Assembly (NCBI GenBank): GCA_030077755.1
Contig: JAQJZZ010000007.1
Location: 1,798,001-1,862,000, forward strand
Length of the DNA: 64,000 bases
Source of the DNA: Filosporella fistucella
Lineage: Eukaryota > Ascomycota > Leotiomycetes > Helotiales
Direction: 5' to 3'
Both the position numbers and the translations under genes were made by a program. The number at the start of each line of letters is the position of its first letter. Positions within the stretch are counted from its first letter, which is position 1. Shown here piece by piece: positions 22,982 through 32,997 of this stretch. The notes beneath the pieces were generated by a model that was not told the DNA's origin, did no database searches, and saw nothing but the letters and a program-made list of their open reading frames with translations.

Positions 22982-23565
22982 TCAAACACAAGAATCACTA
23001 CCAGCCACAAACGTCCCATCAGAGTTCTCACACCCACATTCTCCCGTCTTCGGATCCTCAATACAATTCGTTCCAAACCCCTCTTCTTCTCCCGTCCCAC
23101 TATCATCACATCATCAACCCATGTCCTAACCCCATCATATCTCCCACCCCGAAAAGCAAAGAAACTCACCTCCAGAAAAAAGTCCAACACTCCTCATCTA
23201 TATCCGTCATCTCGGCAGATGTAGGCGAGGTACAGGTATATGCACTGCAATTCCCATACGGCGCACCATGAGAGCTATCATATTGGTGGTCTGTGATGAA
23301 TACGGCGAAGGTCTGGGTACTCGATGTGCGGGTGTTGTGGGAGCATTCTGCGGCTTGGATCGCGGTGGAGATTTTGCTTGCTGGGGAGGTGAGTTAAGTA
23401 TCGACTTGAGGCGGAAGATAGAATGATGTTTGAGAGGAAAGGTGTACCTGAGCAGTTATACGTAGCAGGACATTTTCCTGGTGTGTTAGAGGAACAAGGA
23501 TTGAGTGTTGCTGTTGCGAGTGAGGTGCTGGTTACTAGTATTGTGAACAGAGTAGAGAAATACAT
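22982..23565 (-). CDS. Small secreted cysteine-rich protein, three exons
   Basis: Minus-strand exons 23565-23448, 23380-23170 and 23099-22982 (introns 67 and 70 nt; phases 1 and 2) give 148 aa. The start encodes a signal peptide (MYFSTLFTILVTSTSLATA), probably cut before TLNPC. The mature chain has about ten cysteines: NPCSS, GKCPA, YNCS, ECSH, NCSAYTC, ECW, NCIED, then ECGCE and a final SCV. Two sequons (NCS) could be glycosylated. The even cysteine count and the clustering in the last exon (CIEDPKTGECGC) support the splice model. Without the second intron the protein would end early at WR after exon 2. The family is unknown; it may be an extracellular effector-like protein. Confidence 0.65.
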
Positions 23566-24962
23566 GATTCCACCCTCTAAGAATTGAATCCAGATAGAAT
23601 GATGAAAAACCAATGTCAAAAAGCACTCTCAATATCTCTTACATCTTATATAAACAATCGAAATTGACGTGGAGCACAAACGTACGTATAGCGGATGCGA
23701 AGAGCCGTTCCACACCCTTGAAAGTCTTCACTGCCGTCCTGAAAATTGCTTTTCGTAGGATTGTTTTTGTGGAGGATTTCTGTCGCTTGATGTAATTCCC
23801 CGCTGTGAAACGACGGGCTCGGTTTGAGATTGATGAGGGAATTTCGGTTGTGGTAGGGGGCGTCACGTGTATTATACATTGTCACTTTATATTTATAATG
23901 GAAAAAGGTATAGTAGGTGATGGGTTGTAGAGGTGTTAGGTTTATCGATGACTATGGTGTGGTGGATGATTACTGATGGAGGAAAATGTGAGGTTTAAGA
24001 GCGATTTACTATCGAGGGAACGTCAATTAGGGGTGTGTGTCCGACAATATTTCACAAGGGTAGTAGTGATCTTATCTTAGGGAATTATGATATTTAAGGT
24101 AGAACGCAACATGTTACCATCCCTCACAACACTCAAATTTTTTAGGAAGTAGTCTCTGAAGTTACAGGGGACCTCGAGATGTTCATGCATCTGGCGTAAA
24201 AATTTTGTTTCCATCGAGCAAGCTACCCTCATGTCTTAGTCCAAATGTTGAGCTGGGATTTGAAGATGCAATATATTTGCTTGTGAGTAATCCTGTACCA
24301 GGCTGGACTATAGTTTATGACATATACAAGTCCTTCGTTGCTTGGCAACAAAAGTGCTCCAGCTTTAACAAGTGACGCTCCGCTGGCCCTCCGGGGGCCA
24401 CTGCCGTGGAGGCCGAGAAGCTGCAATAAAAATACTTAAGTAGCAACTATGAGAATCTAAGCCTCAAGAGGAAACTCCTTAGAAGACCACGTCTCGTATT
24501 AGCAGGAACTAAACAGTAAGCACTTGAGTAATACCTTCTAAGCTCTCGAATAAAAAGCTTCAGCAAAGTACCCCTCTATTTAAGCATTAGCATACTAGTC
24601 ATGCAACAGTGGTTTTTGCTAAAATTGGGATCCTTAGGCCCCCTACCAAAACAGGTTTCACGTGCGCCCACCTGAGAATTTATCCCAGCTAAAGCTGGAA
24701 TCACTATCCTCGAATCATACGTTATTATTTTTACTCTTTCTAAACATTAATTTATATCAATTGTCAAGAGCAGAAGTCAAATACATCCTCAAGGCATGAG
24801 TAGCTCAGCAGGAGTTGTTAGCTTTGAGATGCCAGTAAGAGATGCTATTGTTGTATCTTTCTATGAGCGCTTCCATCTCTACTTGAAGTCCAAATCATCC
24901 TGAAGTTCTCTTTACAAATCCTGAATGCATCCTCCATCTCTATCTTTGCAACGTAACATAAC
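23566..24962. other. AT-rich intergenic region with repeat copy 2
   Basis: About 1.4 kb. The 47-bp GC-rich repeat sits in a markedly AT-rich stretch (about 24100-24960) that lacks long frames. The stretch could be the eroded body of a mobile element, but no transposase motif was recognised. Confidence 0.4.
24373..24419. repeat. 47-bp GC-rich dispersed repeat, copy 2
   Basis: Identical over 47 bases to 11647-11693 and in the same orientation. The flanks differ immediately on both sides. It lies about 540 bases beyond the 3' end of the HeLo-pseudokinase gene. Confidence 0.9.
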
Positions 24963-26648
24963 TCATAGGCATATGCTGTTAAGTTGCAATAAGACCTAGT
25001 CATAGTAAGTCACGGCTTAGAAATGCTGAAGGCAGGAGCAAACATACTTTTTCAATATACCTCACCGCCACCAAAATTCCATCCTCATCTTGGAACTCTG
25101 TCTCATTCCCAAAATCTTCATTATCCTCATCGAGGCATGTCAAGCATGTTTTGACAATCTTCGTGTATATCGTTCCCATACGCTGGGGTAGGGAACTTTC
25201 AGCAAGAGCAACAAGGTGATCTTTCATCTTGAATGGATTTCGAAGTTCCGAGTTGTCAGGTGTGAGCCCAAGAATACTTGATGCAGGTATCGGATTCTGA
25301 CCATTTGGGTCGTATGCTACAAAAGACTGCCATAAACCAACTTCTAGCAAGCATACTCCAAGGCTATAGATATCGTGTTGCATGAGATAATCTTCTTCGG
25401 GGAAAAGTCCTTGTCGGTTAGGGTGACGGTAAAGGTTTTTCTCCCAGGCAAGGTCCCCAGATCGAAGCGTCCTACCATCTGCGGTGCGAAACTTCTCGAA
25501 TCCAACTAGATATGCTGGGCCAAGTGAATTTCTTGCCTCCTGGAACAGAAGTATGGTTTCTGGCCGGAAACTCTTGTGGACAAAGCCGAAATTGTGAACA
25601 TAACTTATCGACCTGGTTAAGTCTTTCGCTACTTTAAATCGGTCGGAAAGCGAATGATCGACATTGCCCGAGATAAGTAGACTTCGAAGGCTCTGGGGTT
25701 GGCTCAAATCCGGAGGGGTTCTGAAGACAAATGTGAATGAGGTTGGTTGCTGCGACGTTGAATGTAATTCTTTGACAACTCCGTAGCAATTTAGAAGGCC
25801 AAAAGTCATCGGATCAACCTTAGAGAATTTTCGTGCCAAATCCCTAATGTCTTTCGTAAGTAGTGCGACATCAGCCTGTGGAGGGCAAATCATTTGATCC
25901 AATACCATCCATTTGTTTGACCCGGCTCTTTGAGCAACTTGGACGGTCGCGAAAGGGATTGACATGATTCGGGCTGACTTGAGGCCGTCTCCAGGAAGAA
26001 AGATAGAAGATTGTCCTTGCTGACTTGCATGCAACGTGTTCCGTAGATTAAGAGCTGATGAATATACTTCGTGATTCTCGTGAGGGGTTTGCAGCTTAGT
26101 ATCGATATGTGCGTTGGTAATCTTCATTATCAAGAACCAAGATGGGTCAAACACCTTCTGCCAAGTCTCCAAGCCCTTGATGGTATCATCCAGCGACTCT
26201 TTTAATAATATGTATTTCCATTTCTTGATCCCCGTGGGAGATGTGTGCTCAAATCCTGGAGAGTCTGTTGTGGCGGCTGAAGATTCTGATGTGCGATTCC
26301 GTAGTCGGTCGATTTTCGTCATCGCACCGGTCAATTTGCTGACCAGTGTTTGAATAATCCGGTTGTTGATTTCTTGATGCTCTTCATCCATATCTTGCCA
26401 AACTCTTCTAACAAATTCTAGTTGTAGGTTTGTCCGTTTCCAGTGGCATTCTATCAAAAGCGCCCGCTCAGCGACCTCAGTATTGGCTGCCTTGAAGCTG
26501 GCGCACATCTGTACAAGCTTATTTCCATATCTGGGAAGTATATTGTTAGCTATGTCCAGTATTCTAAAGTTACTAGAAGCTTGATTACGTACTTCACGCA
26601 GAGGTCGACCGTTGCGACCATGGCAAGGGCAAGTTCAACACCAGGCAT
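24963..26648 (-). CDS. HeLo-like N-terminus fused to pseudokinase
   Basis: Minus-strand exons 26648-26593, 26530-25048 and 24995-24963 (introns 62 and 52 nt) give 523 aa. The start gives a helical, hydrophobic N-terminus (MPGVELALAMVATVDLCVKYG) typical of fungal HeLo and HeLo-like domains, which occur in HET-S/LopB-type incompatibility and cell-death proteins. A helical region follows to about residue 200. Residues ~240-515 follow a protein kinase layout: YVHNFGFVHKSFRPETILLF at the catalytic loop, AYLVGFEKFR at the activation loop, QHDIYSLGVCLLEVGLW in helix F. HRD is HKS and DFG is VGF, so it should be catalytically dead. The last exon supplies RYIEKVLLQLNSICL, a natural end for this family; reading through would end in an unrelated tail. 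It is divergent from the kinase-Hsp70 gene, 690 bases away. Membrane-linked signalling or cell death is inference. Confidence 0.75.
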
Positions 26649-27338
26649 CTCGTTTTGATGTGCGTATTGACTATATCAACGGAATCACTTTTGTCAAATG
26701 TAGATATTTTGATGATGAGGGCCATCAAAGGTTTACTTTCAAGATCGAGGATAATTTCGAATGTGACCAAGATTTAACGAGGTGTTTTGATGGCCTGCAT
26801 GAGGCTCAGACATTCTGGCTTTCTCAAGTCTGCCTCACCTTGGCTTCGATAAATTGCTCGCGACATGAAGAGCTACTCTCTTCGCCTCTTTTTCGAAATG
26901 CAGTGCAATAAGTCTGAGCAATACGGAGTAGAGGTTTAATTATCAAGAGCTTCTGGTAATGCTTACTGACTTTGAGGAGTAATGCGGAACTGGTCGCGAA
27001 ATGAGGTTGCTGTCTGTCTCACAGCATCACAAACGCCACATTACGGTGAGGAATTAAGAACGAGCCCGCTGCAAGAAACGTCAACCTCAGTAATTGTATC
27101 TAGTACACTTTTAATGCTGAGGCTATTCGCAAGCTCAATTGTGATGACCCGCCAACTCTAAACATAGTCGACTCTCCTCAAATTTAACACTGCCCTTGTG
27201 GACGGTCGTCTGAGCATCGTCCATACAGCATCTTCGTCGGCTACGTGTCACTGCGTTGATCAAAAGTTGTAGCCTGATTGCTCTCATTATAATTGTTGGA
27301 AGCTATCTGCACCAAACTCTACATCAAGCGGAGACAGC
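26649..27338. promoter_or_regulatory. Shared divergent promoter region
   Basis: 690 bases separate the start codons of the HeLo-pseudokinase (minus) and the kinase-Hsp70 gene (plus). A plus-strand ORF here (to 26911) overlaps the minus gene's first exon and has no independent support. Divergent arrangement suggests, but does not prove, co-regulation. Confidence 0.45.
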
Positions 27339-30300
27339 ATGTCCCGATTACCAGACATAGTCCGAGATTCGAAGCTTGAGGCACGAATCAGCGGTCTTAG
27401 TACCGAGCACTTCTTTATTGAGTCTGGGAGCATAGGTCAGCCGAGAACCGTTCGTAGAACGGAGCATTGGGAAGATGAAAAATGTATAGGCCGCGGTGGG
27501 TACGGGTCGGTCTGGCTACAGAAGTGTGTGATGGGGGGTAATGAAATAACACAGCGTGCTGTGAAGAAGATCCCGAAAAGACAGCAAAGGCACTATCATC
27601 GAGAATTGGAGGCCATTGCAAAATTTTCTCACTCAAAGGTAAATGAAAACCCAGATGCTTCAAGTGATTCTTGTGCAGACTAATCTCACTTTGCTTGCAC
27701 TACTAGTATGTCAGATGTTTTGCAGAGTCTTTTGGATGGTACGAGGATAACGAAACACTTTTCATCACTATGGAATACTTTCCTGATGGTGACTTACATC
27801 AATTTCTATCTGATAAACCTCCTTTATCTGAGAAAGACACAAGAAATGTTACTTCCCAGGTCCTCGAAGGTCTCTCGTTCATGCACGACAACGGGTTCTC
27901 TCACAGAGATTTAAAGCCAAGCGTGAGCTTTTCGAATCAGAAAATTTCCAAAGAGACAACTGACATTTGACAGAACATTCTCATAAAATCAAAACCTCCA
28001 GGAGATTGGTGGGTAAAAATAAGTGATTTTGGTTTCAGCAAACGTGTTGATGAGACTTCGATTTCGATGAGTGTGAAAGGAACTGCAGGGTTTCTTGCAC
28101 CTGAAATCCACGGCTTTGTTGAAGTATCTGATGAATTGTGTACTCTTGACTCACAAGCATCAGACATTTGGTCTCTGGGAGAAGTCATATTTCGAATGAT
28201 GACATCAAAACCAGCATTCAAGAACACTGGACAGCTAGCAAAATATGTCCATAATCCCAACATGTTCCCACTGACAGCTCTCTCGGCTTTTGGCATGAGC
28301 AACGACGGAAGAGATTTCGTTCAATCTATCATGCGACCACTTCCTGGTGAGCGGCTGACGGCAGCAGAGGCCCTCAGCCATTCATGGATAGCAGCTTCTT
28401 TCTTATTCTCTCCACTAACGCTAATGAGCAGGTACAAGTAAATGATTTTGTTTTAGAATTTCATGCTAAAAGAACATAGGATGATGCTTTCAGAGCACCG
28501 ACAGGCTGCACTATCAATAGTGGCCGTAATGGAACCTTCCGCGCAATGGAGTTTCATACAAGTTCCCGACGAAGCTGCTCACTCACAAAAGCTCGATAAG
28601 AATCTTCCACGTACATTCAGTTCTGAAGTACAAATACAAAAAGAACTATTGTACTTGGTTGTTGCGGTTGACTATGGAACCAATTGGACAAGTAAGAAAC
28701 TCTTCCCTCTGTACCTTTATGCACTTTGACTAAGAAGCTTCCAAGGCGTCGCGTACGGAACAATTTCAAAAGATACGGCATGTTGTATTGTATCTCTCGA
28801 TGACGTAAGAGTTCTCCAACAATGGCCAACGGGGTCAACTGTGAAAGTCCCAAGCTTAATTTCCTATTCTCCAGCTTCAGAGTTGGGCGAGACTCAATGG
28901 GGACATGACATTACTGAGAATGCCTTGGTAAATAAGTGGACAAAACGGGAACTTGACCTTCCGAGAACGAGGTTGGATGGCCTCCAATCGATCTTTGACG
29001 TTGTACTCGAGCTGGAAGCTTTCGCGTTTGAGTTTGTATCTGGAACACGATCGTCGGATAGGCCAGCCAAATCCCCTGAGGATATTGTGACCGATTATTT
29101 GGCCAAGATCTTCGAATTTTGGTCAAGACGTATGGCAAGTCGCGGGAGAATTTTGGAAAGAGTTCCTCTCAGAATTATTGCGACTGTTCCAGTGGTACAT
29201 CAATTTATCCTTTCATAAGACATTGAAGATTATTAACTTATGGCTAGCACTGGTCATACAAAGGCGGCAATTCTCTGTTCCGAGCAATTAGAAATGCAGG
29301 TCTCAATATGGCACATTGTCCAACACTTACAGATGTGATGCTAGTACCTGAAATTGATGCAGCTGCCATGTACGCTGCTCGCACGCTTCGGGAATCGGTT
29401 GACTGCAAGAAACGGTTTGAGGTGAGGCATTCTTAAGTCCCAAGCTACAAGATACCCGGTTCTAGGTTTATTTGACAATTGCCATAGCTCGGAGAAAATT
29501 TTATCCTGTGCTACGAAATAGATTCAATGGTGGTATGGGTCGCTGCTCTTCACGCCCTTTGTTCCAACAGCTCAATAATATACTAGGAGACGGCTTCGTA
29601 CAAAGTTATTGCATCAGAACCATCCCTTTCACTAGAGCGGATGACTACTCCAACCAGTTAAGATCTGTGACCCGTCCAACCCGAACATTCTAATTGTAAC
29701 AGGTGCGATAGGTGGATATGAACTGGTAGACGAAGATTTCAATATATGGTTTCGTGGTATCGTCCGAGAAGCAGGCTACCCCGAAGAAAACTTAACATAT
29801 ATCATGGATATATTGATTTCAAGATTTGAAAGGTTTAGGACATGCTTTTCGAAGAATTATTGTTGCCATATTGACCTGCCAGACCCAGACAAAGGTGGGT
29901 TTCAAAGTTTGCAAGGTACAGAGTTAGATGAACACAGACTCCACGAAATGGTAGAGATGGGGACTTTATATATTACCGGGTATCGACGGATGACTCCAAT
30001 GAACATTGATGATGGGACTGATTTTTGATAGTGAAGAGATGGCATCGTTTTTCTCCTCTTCTATGTCTAGTATCGTCAATAGCATATCAGAACAGCGCCA
30101 ACAAGTAGAGTTGGATGGAAACCAAATAAATGTGCATGAGTACCAGTCGTCCAAAGCTGCTTCTCCGATGCTGACTTTGTAGGACGTGTTACTGGTGGGA
30201 TACTTCTTCAGTACCCCTTTCGTGCTAGAAGATCTTAGAGGGTCGCCGTCTTTGTGTGGTTTGAACTTTTATCCAACGTGAGTTCTAGGACTCTTTTTTC

Positions 30301-31332
30301 TTCAGCCCACAGAAATTTGACAAGTTAGTGAGCATCGGGGGGAAGAAATTGTAGGAGCTGTTTTGTATGGCAGCGACGGCTATGACCATGGAAACATCAA
30401 AGGTGTCCGGACGCATGTGCGGAGCCTGGGTATCAAATTCGAATCTCCCCGTGAGACTCTTGGGCGGCGTCCGATAAGTGAAAACGCATCTTCAGCGACA
30501 AATGTCGATATGGCCGACAATATATCATATCATTGGATCATTCGAAAAGGAGATCTTTTTGAGCCTAGGAACCTGTTTGAGGAGAAGTTCGCTGCCAATT
30601 TTCAGACGAATGACAACAAGATATTGGAAATTGCAGTAGACGAGTATCAAAATATCGATCGTTCAACCGAAGGGTCTTCAGGAATTGAAGGTATCGAGTC
30701 TTTTTTATCAAGAAAGCGCAGTACTGATATAAACTTCAGGTGCCCAAAGAGTTGCCCTGGTGGCATGCGACTTTTCCAGCCTACCGATTGACAATTTCGA
30801 TCGATTTCATGACAACGAATTAGGAAGAATATACCACGTTGCATACTGCATCTGTACATTCCTGCTATCGGAAACCTCTTTAACAATTAAAGTCCAGTGG
30901 AATAATACCGAGTCGATGGAGAATATAGTTCCTATCAAACCAGAGCATAGAGACATCATACTGACATTTGGCTCGTGCCGCAGCATTCAGCAAATGATAA
31001 AGCTGACACAAACCCTCCCACAATACTTGGATCTGTCCTCCAAAGCGATGCTCTTCGAGATAAAAGACAAGATCAGAACCAGGTACAAATTGGATCGTCA
31101 AATCTGGAATTTACGCTCATGTCATTACCGTGACCGCCCGGTTGTTGAGCGACTCATGGAGCAAGCAGACGACTTGCTTGCAGAAATACGGCTCATCATG
31201 CAAGGTTGGATTGATGGTGCAGGTACATATCTATGGACGCCAGAGGAATTGGACAAGGTACACCACATTAGGATGCGTCTTTCTGAGGGGCAAAGGATCT
31301 GGAGCGCAAACCCACCTTGGGATGAGGAATAA
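27339..31332 (+). CDS. Ser/Thr kinase fused to Hsp70-like ATPase fold
   Basis: Model of 12 exons, ~1108 aa: 27339-27638, 27707-27922, 27974-28437, 28480-28691, 28746-29194, 29248-29421, 29488-29532, 29663-29979, 30032-30131, 30183-30277, 30329-30690, 30740-31332. Kinase, ~residues 45-330: GRGGYGSVW, AVKK, HRELEAI, HRDLKPSN, DFGFSK, FLAPE, DIWSLGE; all key residues are present, so activity is likely. Hsp70/HSPA12-like part from ~380: VAVDYGTNWTSVAYG (phosphate-1), TVPVHWSYKGG, LVPEIDAAAMYAAR, GGYELVDEDFNIWF, LYITGEEMASFF, VLLVGYFFSTPF. The phosphate-2 loop (normally DxGGGT) reads YEIDSM, so ATP hydrolysis is doubtful. The final ~120 residues are a separate helical tail ending NPPWDEE. Weak points are the join between 29533 and 29662 and the intron at 28432/28438-28479. 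Cytosolic; function unknown. Confidence 0.7.
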
Positions 31333-31906
31333 TTTGCATCATCTTCTTACATTTAATCAAGAAGAAATCACAACATCAGCGAGAGCGAGGTTATGAATTG
31401 TCAAACGTCGGCGACGAGATGTCTTGAACGAGATGTAATTATGAATGATGAAGCGAGCCAGATCGTAAGAACAGTGAGAATGTCTTGCTGACCATGAACG
31501 AATCAGCGCAACGTCTATTTCTACTACGTATATAAACTCTAGAGTGGATTAGACCTATTTGGGAACTCATGGATGATATATGTATTGTATAGTTTAGACA
31601 TAAATCTGGTTATGACCCTCATGTGATGCTTTTCTGGCCACAGCTAGCCTCTCTCCCAAGGCACACCAACTATAATCCCGTTCGGCCCTGAAATTAAACA
31701 GCGAACCTAACGACGAGTGTGAAGACCACGTGACAAGAGCCTTCAGAGGACAAAACGAAGGAAAAGTTATGAAGTCACATATTTGGAAACGAAGACTTCA
31801 AACAAAGAAATCAAGCATTTATATACGTCAATATCCTAGATATCGAGTCTCGTGTCACTAAGAACCAAACAAAGAACAGATCTTGATCCAAAAATAATGA
31901 AATTGA
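31333..31906. other. Convergent intergenic region
   Basis: About 570 bases between two convergent genes. No feature is recognised apart from the expected 3' ends. Confidence 0.4.
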
Positions 31907-32383
31907 TTATGTACATTTCTCCACAAGCTTAGGCTTAACCGACAATTTCAATGGCTCCTCCTCATCCAACCACCTCCACAAATGACTAAACACATGAGCT
32001 ACCATAAACGCTACCACTACCGGTTTAACAGCGTCTCCGATCAACAATCTGAACCCTTTAATCACCATACATAAGCATAGCAAAACATTAAATAAGAAAA
32101 TCCATTTCAACAGCTCGCTGACGAAGGTCCTCGGTAGCGCAGGCCTGCCTTCTGAAGGCTCATATCCTTCTTTTGACGCTTCTTCTGTGTGATCTAGATA
32201 ATGAGGTGGATAGTAAGGAGTAGACTCATGGTGTGGAGGATTATAGCGGGCATACAATTCGTCACGGAGGAGCTGTTGGGGGGTGCTCTCAGTGGGCGTT
32301 GACCAAGGGTATGGAAGAGTGCGAAAACTGCGTAGGGAGTCGCCTTGACAGGGTTCCATGAAAGAGCTTGTTGCAAAAGACAT
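31907..32383 (-). CDS. Small two-TM membrane protein, unknown
   Basis: A single exon of 158 aa from the first true ATG (MSFATSSF); the frame is open further upstream only from a TTG. The N-terminal ~88 residues are Pro/Tyr/Ser-rich and disordered-looking (YYPPHYLDH). Two hydrophobic segments follow at about 91-111 and 117-137, then a short Lys-rich tail ending CT. No family is recognised. The layout suggests a hairpin membrane protein with cytosolic ends. Confidence 0.55.
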   Translation of the reverse strand: MSFATSSFMEPCQGDSLRSFRTLPYPWSTPTESTPQQLLRDELYARYNPPHHESTPYYPPHYLDHTEEASKEGYEPSEGRPALPRTFVSELLKWIFLFNVLLCLCMVIKGFRLLIGDAVKPVVVAFMVAHVFSHLWRWLDEEEPLKLSVKPKLVEKCT

Positions 32384-32997
32384 GTTGGTTGTTTTTGAAC
32401 AATTGGAGTAAAAGTATAAGTAATTGAAGGAATGTGAAATGACGCCAGCGTCCGGGTAATGCAAAATCAGAAGTGCAAATGAAAGTGCGAACTTAAAATT
32501 TGTTGAAAAGAGAGAGTACTTGGAAGGACTCGAAGGGACAGAGATATAAAAATCCTCGCTTTATCTTCAGGCAACAAAGAAGTTCAAAGCTTGGAGATAA
32601 ACAGTATGCTTGTATCTGGAATACAATATCATTTGGGAAAGAACAATGAAGTAGGCCAATGGATCCTCGAGATTTTCTTTGATGACGACGACTCACAATG
32701 CGTTTAAGCGCAATACCCATTACATGTGCTCAATGATACACTGTCCTAATCTTTCAAATAAATAAGAATATCCCTCCCCGATCGGGACTAGCTCCTCATC
32801 ATCCTTTCATCTCCATACAAGTCCACCGTGAACAAAAACCCAGGGCCAGATTTAAACAAGCCATTAGGCCCAAAATTTCCAGTCCCAGGGACATCGATAC
32901 TTTCGATCCTCTATATACTAGTCAGCTCAGAGTCAAGTCGCGAGCGAGCCCAGACAACGAAATCAGGTTACCATTAGCTAGTTGCACAGAAGAAAAT
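32384..32997. other. Divergent promoter region
   Basis: About 610 bases between divergent genes. No distinct feature is recognised. A minus-strand frame within it (32720-32493) has no support. Confidence 0.4.

Noticed and set aside
22810..23271. Long plus- and minus-strand frames over the small secreted gene
   Set aside because: They are low-complexity or unspliced readings; the three-exon minus-strand model explains the cysteine-rich sequence better.
26612..26911. Plus-strand frame in the divergent promoter
   Set aside because: It overlaps the first exon of the HeLo-pseudokinase on the other strand and has no recognisable domain.
30000..30035. Apparent frameshift at a run of five T in the Hsp70-like part
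   Set aside because: A canonical 52-nt intron (29980-30031, GTATCG ... GATAG) restores LYITGEEMASFF, a known family motif, so no frameshift is needed.
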